Positions 16,510 to 21,841 of a stretch of DNA of 25,495 nucleotides are shown piece by piece. A program made the translations under genes and the position numbers. Each line of letters starts with the position of its first letter. Position 1 is the stretch's first letter. The notes under the pieces were generated by a model. It was not told where the DNA came from, did no database searches, and was given only the letters and a program-made list of their open reading frames with translations. The DNA is from CAZTGB01 sp964612965 (GTDB lineage: Bacteria > Patescibacteriota > Microgenomatia > UBA8517), in contig CAZTGB010000010.1 of NCBI GenBank assembly GCA_964612965.1, positions 1 to 25,495 of the forward strand, given 5' to 3'.

Positions 16510-16560
16510 GCTTATACCAGGATCCTGGCTGTCATGAATTTGACAAACCCTGGTATAAGC
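16510..16560. repeat. Long interrupted inverted repeat after the 16045 gene
   Basis: Outer arms GCTTATACCAGG (16510-16521) and CCTGGTATAAGC (16549-16560) are perfect over 12 bp. Inside, TGTCA-tgaatt-TGACA forms a second stem. A competing 12-bp palindrome CCAGGATCCTGG (16517-16528) uses the same left arm. No T run follows, so it is not a standard intrinsic terminator. Confidence 0.85.
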
Positions 16561-16584
16561 GTAAGAACTTCATTAGAATTCCCC

Positions 16585-16613
16585 TTGACTTCAATTAGAC
16601 ACTAGTCTAAATT
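16585..16613 (+). promoter_or_regulatory. Promoter of the LysM gene with palindrome in the spacer
   Basis: -35 TTGACT (16585-16590), 17-bp spacer, -10 TAAATT (16608-16613). The inverted repeat TTAGAC-acta-GTCTAA (16595-16610) fills the spacer and enters the -10, where a repressor could block RNA polymerase (inference). Confidence 0.6.
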
Positions 16614-16651
16614 GCAGTTAACTTCTGCCCTAGGAAAGTGGGTGAATTAAA

Positions 16652-17179
16652 TTGACTTTAAAATCTTTCTTGAAATCTTTCAAAACAAACGAATCAACAA
16701 TAAGTATGGCATTAGGGGCCTTAGTAATTATTATTGTTGGAATTTTGACAGTTAATTACTTTAAGGATAGAAGCTCAGGTTCTCTTTCTGATGGACTTTC
16801 AACCGAAACCGTTAAAGAACATATTGTGGTTGGTGGTGAAAGTCTTTGGTCCATATCTGAAGATTATTATGGATCAGGGTATAACTGGACAGATCTTGCA
16901 CAAGCTAATGACTTAAATGATTATTCGTTAGAAATAGGACAAAAATTAACTCTTCCAGAGGTAACTGTAAAAGAACCAACAGCAACCAAGGCCCAAGTCG
17001 CCAATAATATACAGCAGGCAACGGGTGAGACGTATACTGTAGCTAAGGGTGACAGTCTTTGGACAATAGCTGTTCGTGCATATGGAGATGGATATAAATG
17101 GGTTGAAATAGCAAGTGCAAACAATCTGGTTAATCCAAATCTTATTCACACTGGAAATGTCCTTAATTTACCTAGATAG
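16652..17179 (+). CDS. Membrane-anchored protein with two LysM domains
   Basis: 175 residues from a TTG start. One TM segment (about 19-37, MALGALVIIIVGILTVNYF), a Ser/Gly linker, LysM 1 (57-103, GGESLWSISEDYYGSGYNW...IGQKLTLPE) and LysM 2 (129-174, YTVAKGDSLWTIAVRAYGDG...NVLNLPR). LysM domains bind N-acetylglucosamine polymers, so the outer part likely grips peptidoglycan; there is no catalytic domain. The start is chosen because GGGTGA lies 7 nt before the TTG and an upstream GTG runs into a stop; starting at the inner ATG would cut into the TM segment. It has its own -35/-10 promoter. Confidence 0.92.
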   Translation: MTLKSFLKSFKTNESTISMALGALVIIIVGILTVNYFKDRSSGSLSDGLSTETVKEHIVVGGESLWSISEDYYGSGYNWTDLAQANDLNDYSLEIGQKLTLPEVTVKEPTATKAQVANNIQQATGETYTVAKGDSLWTIAVRAYGDGYKWVEIASANNLVNPNLIHTGNVLNLPR

Positions 17180-17198
17180 ATACATCATCTGAATGTTA

Positions 17199-17259
17199 TG
17201 ACATCCTCACACGGCCTAACGGCTGGGATTTCCTGTTTGTTTTAGGGGATAGCATGTCA
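17199..17259. mobile_element. Possible IS200/IS605-type end remnant
   Basis: The string GACATCCTCACACGGCC, TAAC, then GGCTGGGATTTCC resembles the right-end hairpin of IS200/IS605 elements (normally GACATCCTCCCC...GGGGATTCC), with decayed pairing. It is framed by TGACAT (17199-17204) and ATGTCA (17254-17259). No transposase or tnpB gene is in the window. It could instead be a weak terminator for the LysM gene, since T-rich sequence follows. Confidence 0.4.
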
Positions 17260-17303
17260 GGTTCAATTCATTTGCGAGCTTACGCTAACAGTTTTATTGA
17301 ATC

Positions 17304-17312
17304 TGTTATAAT
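17304..17312 (+). promoter_or_regulatory. Extended -10 promoter of the tRNA-Gly region
   Basis: TGTTATAAT, perfect extended -10. Predicted start near 17319, just before the decayed tRNA copy and 76 nt before tRNA-Gly. Confidence 0.55.
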
Positions 17313-17327
17313 CAAAGCTGCGAAATG

Positions 17328-17350
17328 ATATCGTGGTAGTTCAGCGGTAA
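17328..17350 (+). pseudogene. Decayed tRNA-Gly 5' fragment
   Basis: GGTAGTTCAGCGGTA (17335-17349) is identical to the acceptor-end/D-arm of the intact tRNA-Gly 65 bp downstream (17400-17414). No matching anticodon arm, T arm or 3' acceptor strand follows, so it cannot fold as a tRNA. Confidence 0.6.
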
Positions 17351-17394
17351 GCAAAGCTTTGTCACTGAGATAATTCAATACCCATTTAATATTC

Positions 17395-17466
17395 GCGGCG
17401 GTAGTTCAGCGGTAGAATGTCTCCTTCCCAAGGAGAAGGTCGCCGGTTCAAATCCGGTCCGCCGCT
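17395..17466 (+). tRNA. tRNA-Gly(CCC)
   Basis: Acceptor GCGGCGG/CCGCCGC, D stem GTTC/GAAT, anticodon stem TCTCC/GGAGA with loop TTCCCAA (anticodon CCC, codon GGG), T arm GCCGG-TTCAAAT-CCGGT, discriminator T. All stems pair. CCA is not encoded and must be added. Confidence 0.96.
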
Positions 17467-17484
17467 CTCTGTCTTGGCTGTTAA

Positions 17485-17492
17485 TGTATAAT
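17485..17492 (+). promoter_or_regulatory. -10 box of the 17502 gene
   Basis: TGTATAAT, ending 9 nt before the ATG at 17502; predicted leader about 3 nt. Confidence 0.55.
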
Positions 17493-17501
17493 AAAATTAT
17501 T

Positions 17502-17840
17502 ATGAAATTTAGTATTAGACTTCTTTATCTCTACTTATTCGCTTTCATAGGTCTTCTTATTGCGGTCGTAGGTTCAGTTCAACTGGTTGATTTGGGAATT
17601 AAAGTATATTTTTTTAAAGGAGCCGATAGATACGATATTCCGATGGTTTCAAAGTTTGATCCAAACGGGAAAGAAACTTTATTAACCGAAAAAGAAAAGG
17701 AAGATCAAAGAAAGGTTCAAGAAACAGAAACCCAAAGACAAAGGCAGAGACAAGCTTCAACTGCTCTAGCCATGCTATTTGTTGGCATTCCACTTTATGA
17801 ATACCACTGGAGTTTAATTAAAAAAGAAGGAAAGAAATAG
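17502..17840 (+). CDS. Unrecognised small protein with two TM segments
   Basis: 112 residues from ATG 17502. TM1 about 8-30 (LYLYLFAFIGLLIAVVGSVQL), then a soluble stretch with a highly charged, Gln/Arg/Lys/Glu-rich helix (EKEKEDQRKVQETETQRQRQRQ), then a hydrophobic segment about 86-101 and a Lys-rich tail. An in-frame ATG at 17484 is rejected because the bases between form the promoter box TGTATAAT. Convergent with the Cys-motif gene: the two stops are adjacent (17840/17841). No family recognised. Confidence 0.8.
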   Translation: MKFSIRLLYLYLFAFIGLLIAVVGSVQLVDLGIKVYFFKGADRYDIPMVSKFDPNGKETLLTEKEKEDQRKVQETETQRQRQRQASTALAMLFVGIPLYEYHWSLIKKEGKK

Positions 17841-18020
17841 TTATTTTTTTAGTTGTTTCTCGAGAAGTTCAAACATGTTCTTCTTCGTTTCCTCTACACT
17901 CATTCCCCAAGTTTCAGCCATATACTTAATATCATCCTCAGTTAGGCTTCCGCCACCTTTTGAAATTCTTCCTTTCCCCATCGGGTCATTAGGAATTTGG
18001 CAACCACAGTTGTAACACAT
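17841..18020 (-). CDS. Small Cys-motif protein, 59 aa
   Basis: Reads MCYNCGCQIPNDPMGKGRIS, a glycine-rich turn, then an acidic helical region (LTEDDIKYMAETWGMSVEET) and a Lys-rich end. The N-terminal C-x2-C-x-C (Cys2, Cys5, Cys7) suggests metal binding. I recall similar short CPR proteins but cannot name a family. The start codons of this gene and the divergent flavoprotein gene are separated by only 17 bp, with interleaved -10 boxes, so they are probably expressed together. A redox link to the flavoprotein is only a guess from position. Confidence 0.75.
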   Translation of the reverse strand: MCYNCGCQIPNDPMGKGRISKGGGSLTEDDIKYMAETWGMSVEETKKNMFELLEKQLKK

Positions 18021-18037
18021 AATGTATAATATTAGAC
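18021..18037. promoter_or_regulatory. 17-bp bidirectional promoter between two start codons
   Basis: Plus: TGTATAAT (18023-18030), then exactly 7 nt, then ATG 18038. Minus: TAATAT (18029-18034) or TATTAT (18026-18031), 8 or 5 nt from ATG 18020. The core ATGTATAATATTAGACAT (18022-18039) is symmetric at 16 of 18 positions. Confidence 0.6.
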
Positions 18038-18742
18038 ATGAAGGTTAGACTAGTCAAGGTGACTCAGGAAGCAAGAGGAACCAAATCTTTCTTCTGGGAA
18101 CCAGAACATAAAATTAAATTTCTTCCCGGGCAATACTTCTACTACACTATCCCCAAACTAAATTATCCTGATGAACGTGGAGCCACACGCCACTTTACAA
18201 TAGCCTCCTCTCCAACAGAAGGAAATCTCCTAAGACTAACAACAAGAATAAGGGAAGATTCTGGTTACAAAAAAACATTAAATGAAATAAAAGTTGGAGA
18301 TGTTATTGAAGGGGAAGGTCCAACGGGAACTTTCATTTTCGATGAAAAAACAATTGAAGAGGGCAACACCAAAAGTCATGTATTTTTGGCGGGTGGAATT
18401 GGAATCACACCATTCAGATGCATGATTAAATACGTGGTAGACAAAAAACTAAATGCCAACATTCATCTAATTTATTCAAACTCAGACAGTGACTTTACAT
18501 ACAAGAAAGAACTAGAAGAATTAGACAAACAAAATGATAACTTAAAAATTGATTATTTTGATTCTTCTAAATCAGGACACTTAAATGAAGTGGCACTTAA
18601 AAACCTTGCAAAAGAAGATTTAGCTAAAAATACTTTTTGGGTGGTTGGACCTCCAGGATTTGTAAATGCCATGGAAAGTGTTCTTGAAAAATTAAAGATT
18701 GCATCAAGTAGGGTAATAACAGAAAAGTTTACGGGGTATTGA
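18038..18742 (+). CDS. Ferredoxin-NADP(+) reductase-like flavoprotein
   Basis: 234 residues, FAD plus NAD(P)H oxidoreductase module. FAD-binding beta barrel with RHFTIASS (51-58) and the phosphate-binding VIEGEGPTGTF (89-99); NAD(P)-binding domain with AGGIGITPFRCM (118-129), HLIYSNSDSDFTYKKELEEL and WVVGPPGFVNAM. The C-terminal EKFTGY places the flavin-shielding aromatic residue at the end. There is no 2Fe-2S domain, so a separate carrier is needed. Family members move electrons between NAD(P)H and ferredoxin, flavodoxin or quinone-type partners; the partner here is unknown. The -10 box ends 7 nt before the ATG: probably leaderless. The stop is TGA. Confidence 0.93.
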   Translation: MKVRLVKVTQEARGTKSFFWEPEHKIKFLPGQYFYYTIPKLNYPDERGATRHFTIASSPTEGNLLRLTTRIREDSGYKKTLNEIKVGDVIEGEGPTGTFIFDEKTIEEGNTKSHVFLAGGIGITPFRCMIKYVVDKKLNANIHLIYSNSDSDFTYKKELEELDKQNDNLKIDYFDSSKSGHLNEVALKNLAKEDLAKNTFWVVGPPGFVNAMESVLEKLKIASSRVITEKFTGY

Positions 18743-18756
18743 TTAAGTGTTAACTA

Positions 18757-19956
18757 CTAAAGGGTAAATTGTCCTTTTTTATAAATCACCATTTCACGTC
18801 CATCAGAGAGTGTTGCTGTAACTTTCCTATCACTTGTTGCAACAATATCAGTATGAACCGATGAATCATTAAATCCCATCTTCCTCCATTCATCCTTTTT
18901 AATCTTTGTGATGTCTCCCGAATAAGAATCTTTATATGCCATGCCAAGTGCTATATGGGTATTCCCAAAAGTTCCTCCAGCGTTCTCATCAAATAGAGTT
19001 TCACCCATAAACTTAGTAATTTTGGAGAATCTCCTATCGGTTAATGAAAACTCACCAACTATATTAGCCCCCTTAGTGTTAATCATTTCCTGAAGTAATT
19101 TTTCTCCCTGAGTTGCCGATGATTTAACTACTTTTCCTTTTTCAAATTCTAATCTAACTCCGCGAATTAAGTTTCCATATCTGAAAAGTGGCTCAGTAAA
19201 ACTTATGTATCCCTCAGTCCGCGTGCAATCAGGGGATATAAATAGTTCAAAACTTGGAATATTCCTTCCACTTCCCCCAAGCCATTTTCTATTCTTATCA
19301 AGCCCAATTATTAAATCAGTACCAAGAGCCTCAATTCTTAATTTAGAAATACCTAAACTATTAAGTTTATTTCTAAGAGTTTCAATCTTTTTAAAAGTTT
19401 CTTTCCATTTTTTAACAGGATTTGCTTCATTCAAATAGCAACCTTTAATTATTTGATTCCAATACTCTTTAAGACTCATATTAGCCTCATTTGCCATAGC
19501 ATCAGTTCCATAAAGACCTAAAGTCCAAGTGAGCCTGCCCTTATTTTCCTTTTCGTTCCTCCAGTCCATATAAGGTTTAGAAGCTAGTCCTCCAAGCATT
19601 ATTTTCTTAGGGTCAATCCTTTTAAGCTCATATTTATCTGTTTCAGCTATTACAGAAACTACATGATCCATTTCATCAACCCTCCCCCTTAAAAGTTTTG
19701 AGGGGAAAAACTTAATTTGATCATCAGATGCATAGTCATAAAAATCACGAGCCGGTCCATCTGGTAAATACTGGGTAATAGGATGCCCTCCAGCTTTAAG
19801 TACTGTTATTCTTAACTCTTTAAGAAGCGGTTTAGCGCACTCAGGAACTTGAAGAAAAACAACTTCACCTTTTTTGACTCCCTTTCCACTATTTAAAGCA
19901 AAGTTAACAAGTACATCAGCATACTTTTCAAGAATCTTTTTAGAAGGTGTAAACAT
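18757..19956 (-). CDS. M29-family metallo-aminopeptidase
   Basis: 399 residues from ATG 19954-19956. Matches the AmpS/AmpT (thermophilic aminopeptidase T) family: N-terminal KYADVLVNFALNSGKGVKKGEVV, then the two-metal site with NIPSFELFISPD and TEGYISF, GEFSLTD, FGNTHIALGMAY and SVHTDIV (Glu, Glu, His, Tyr, His, Asp ligands). Removes N-terminal residues from peptides in the cytoplasm. A longer open frame reading up to 20268 is rejected because it would cross the tRNA-Thr gene and the promoter. TGTATAAT ends exactly 7 nt before the ATG, so the mRNA is probably leaderless. Confidence 0.94.
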   Translation of the reverse strand: MFTPSKKILEKYADVLVNFALNSGKGVKKGEVVFLQVPECAKPLLKELRITVLKAGGHPITQYLPDGPARDFYDYASDDQIKFFPSKLLRGRVDEMDHVVSVIAETDKYELKRIDPKKIMLGGLASKPYMDWRNEKENKGRLTWTLGLYGTDAMANEANMSLKEYWNQIIKGCYLNEANPVKKWKETFKKIETLRNKLNSLGISKLRIEALGTDLIIGLDKNRKWLGGSGRNIPSFELFISPDCTRTEGYISFTEPLFRYGNLIRGVRLEFEKGKVVKSSATQGEKLLQEMINTKGANIVGEFSLTDRRFSKITKFMGETLFDENAGGTFGNTHIALGMAYKDSYSGDITKIKKDEWRKMGFNDSSVHTDIVATSDRKVTATLSDGREMVIYKKGQFTL

Positions 19957-19963
19957 GGGCTTG

Positions 19964-19971
19964 ATTATACA
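19964..19971 (-). promoter_or_regulatory. -10 promoter of the M29 gene
   Basis: Minus-strand TGTATAAT (hexamer 19964-19969), then 7 nt, then ATG. Same layout as the flavoprotein gene at 18038. No -35 consensus. Confidence 0.6.
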
Positions 19972-19977
19972 ACAAAA

Positions 19978-19986
19978 TGTTATAAT
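19978..19986 (+). promoter_or_regulatory. Extended -10 promoter of tRNA-Thr
   Basis: TGTTATAAT; predicted start near 19993, 8 nt before the mature tRNA. A second TATAAT (19993-19998) is too close to the tRNA to serve it. Confidence 0.6.
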
Positions 19987-20000
19987 TACGAGTATAATTT

Positions 20001-20073
20001 GCCGAGGTAACTCAGTTGGTAGAGTAGCTGTATCGTAAACAGCAAGTCGCGAGTTCGAATCTCGCCCTCGGCT
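20001..20073 (+). tRNA. tRNA-Thr(CGT)
   Basis: Acceptor GCCGAGG/CCTCGGC, D stem ACTC/GAGT, anticodon stem GCTGT/ACAGC with loop ATCGTAA (anticodon CGT, codon ACG), T arm GCGAG-TTCGAAT-CTCGC, discriminator T. All stems pair perfectly. CCA is not encoded. The next gene begins 4 nt after the discriminator base. Confidence 0.97.
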
Positions 20074-20077
20074 CAAC

Positions 20078-20794
20078 ATGAGAAGAACATATTCAAGGCT
20101 AGCATCGACAGAAGAAAAAAGAAATGTTAAAACAGCCACTAGGTTTGTTATTTTAACTATTGTTGTTATTGGTTTTCTTTTCTTTTTTGGAATTCCACTT
20201 CTCGGTAAATTTGCGGGGTTTATTTCTGATCTTGGTAAAAGCCAAAAACCAATTGGAATAAATGACAAAACCCCTCCCGCCCCTCCTCAATTAAATAACT
20301 TGCCTGAGTTTACTAATCAAAAAGAGGTAAAACTGACCGGTAAAAGTGAAGAAGGAGCTACAGTTAAGCTTTCATTTAACTCAAAAGATGAAGAAGTGGT
20401 TGCAGGCCGTAATGGAGACTTTAGTTTTGATCTAAAATTAAATAATGGTGAAAATTTATTTGACGCTATAGCAACTGATGCTGCTGGAAACGAAAGCCAA
20501 AAAACAAAAACTTTTAAGATTACTTTTGATAATGAAAAGCCTGAACTAACAATCGAAAGTCCGTCTGATGGAACAAGCTTTTTTGGTTCACGTCAAAGGC
20601 AAATTGAAATTAAGGGAAAAACTGATACAGGTTCTGAGGTTACTATAAACGATCGATTTGTGTCAGTCGAAGAAAGTGGAAACTTCCAATACACAACCAC
20701 CCTAAACGAAGGCGAGAATAAATTTAATATAAAGTCAACAGATAAAGCAGGGAATTTAACTGAGACTGAATTAACTTTTACCTTTACCTCTTGA
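20078..20794 (+). CDS. Membrane-anchored protein with two Ig-like domains
   Basis: 238 residues. Basic N-terminus, one TM segment (about 24-50, FVILTIVVIGFLFFFGIPLLGKF), a proline-rich linker (TPPAPPQLNN) and two bacterial Ig-like (Big/glucodextranase-B-like) domains, each with a G(E)N-F/LFDAIATDAAGN or GENKFNIKSTDKAGN ending. Likely a surface protein with the Ig domains outside; no catalytic part. No promoter box precedes it: only CAAC separates it from tRNA-Thr, so it must share the tRNA transcript. The 3' end overlaps the convergent polymerase-like gene by 24 bp. The stop is TGA. Confidence 0.88.
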   Translation: MRRTYSRLASTEEKRNVKTATRFVILTIVVIGFLFFFGIPLLGKFAGFISDLGKSQKPIGINDKTPPAPPQLNNLPEFTNQKEVKLTGKSEEGATVKLSFNSKDEEVVAGRNGDFSFDLKLNNGENLFDAIATDAAGNESQKTKTFKITFDNEKPELTIESPSDGTSFFGSRQRQIEIKGKTDTGSEVTINDRFVSVEESGNFQYTTTLNEGENKFNIKSTDKAGNLTETELTFTFTS

Positions 20795-21841
20795 AATTGA
20801 TAGTCCAAGAAGAATAATCATAACGCCCATTATCCAAGAGTAGAAAATTGAATTAGTAAAAAGTGAATGAACCCCAAGTGAAATCAGTGATATTTTGAAA
20901 ATAGAATCAGCTACTCCCCATACTTTTATTATCAAATAGATAAAAGAAATAAATCCCAAAATTCCGACTGTGGCAAAAATAAAAAGTAAACTTGAATCAG
21001 ATCCGCTACATGCGTGTGAAGAAAAAGAATCAAATCCTATATATTTCTGGCGTGCCATACACAAATTATTAAACCCAACTCCAACAAGGGGGGCGGTTTT
21101 GATAATACTAATTGTTTCCCTGTAATTATCAAGTCTCTGCAAAATACTTACGGTTCTTTCTAACCTGACCCCCTCTCCCGCTTGGCGAGGTAAAATCAAA
21201 ATAAAAAATGTTAGAAATATTGCCAGCCAATATTTCTTCCTAAATATTATTGCAGGTAAGAAAGCCAAGTATCCTGCTCTTGAATAAGTAAAAGCCAGAG
21301 TTAAAGTTAAAAAAACATCAATAATTTTGCTCGGAGAAAGTATTATTCCCAAAATAAGTATAAAGGCTAGGAATGAAGGATCAAGAAATGTCCCAACAAT
21401 TCTAAATAAATGTTCATCCCAACCGTAAATAGTAAATGGCTTAATATCAGGGAAGGTAAAATATTGAATCCATCCAAAAATGGCGGAAGTTAAAATTACA
21501 ACTAAAAGTGATTTCTTTAAAAGTTCTGCGTTTTGTTTCTTTTTTGCAAAGTTCCAAACAAAAATTAAAAAGTAAAAATAGGAAACTAACCTAATAAAAT
21601 ATAAAAGGCCATAAAAAACATCAGGTCTGTTAAAAATAAAAACGGAAACTACATAGGAAAAAAATGTTATATACAAAAAATTCTTAAAATGTCTAAAGAT
21701 TTTAGGTTTTTCATAGTTCTTAATTATTGCCCAAAAAGCAGCCACTCCAACCACCACATCAATTGGATTAACTATTCCAATTTTAATAATCTGCCCAAGA
21801 GGAAAAATTATTAAGAACGCAAAAAGTATAATTTGCTCCAT
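20771..21841 (-). CDS. Wzy/O-antigen-ligase-like membrane protein
   Basis: 356 residues with about ten TM segments. The large periplasmic-side loop and the motifs FTYSRAGYLAFLPA, RLDNYRETISIIKTAPLVGVGFNNL and GSDSSLLFIFATVGILGF fit the O-antigen ligase/polymerase family (Wzy_C), which joins polysaccharide units or transfers them to an acceptor. Last gene of the polysaccharide operon; its start overlaps the preceding glycosyltransferase by 31 nt. A GC-rich palindrome (21172-21190) inserts residues like RQAGEGVR in the middle. Polymerase and ligase cannot be told apart from sequence alone. Confidence 0.87.
   Translation of the reverse strand: MEQIILFAFLIIFPLGQIIKIGIVNPIDVVVGVAAFWAIIKNYEKPKIFRHFKNFLYITFFSYVVSVFIFNRPDVFYGLLYFIRLVSYFYFLIFVWNFAKKKQNAELLKKSLLVVILTSAIFGWIQYFTFPDIKPFTIYGWDEHLFRIVGTFLDPSFLAFILILGIILSPSKIIDVFLTLTLAFTYSRAGYLAFLPAIIFRKKYWLAIFLTFFILILPRQAGEGVRLERTVSILQRLDNYRETISIIKTAPLVGVGFNNLCMARQKYIGFDSFSSHACSGSDSSLLFIFATVGILGFISFIYLIIKVWGVADSIFKISLISLGVHSLFTNSIFYSWIMGVMIILLGLSISRGKGKS
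21172..21190. repeat. Short GC-rich palindrome inside the Wzy-like gene
   Basis: CCTCTCC, CGCTT, GGCGAGG: arms pair with one mismatch. It lies in a GC-rich patch of an otherwise AT-rich gene and is read in frame. Confidence 0.6.

Noticed and set aside
16510..16560. Rho-independent terminator
   Set aside because: Strong stem but no run of T after it on either strand and a 27-nt loop.
17484..17501. Upstream ATG for the 2-TM protein
   Set aside because: The six extra codons consist of the TGTATAAT promoter box; ATG 17502 fits the predicted transcription start.
18757..20268. M29 aminopeptidase frame extended about 100 residues upstream
   Set aside because: The extension would translate through tRNA-Thr in antisense and through the promoter; family homology begins at the ATG at 19954-19956.
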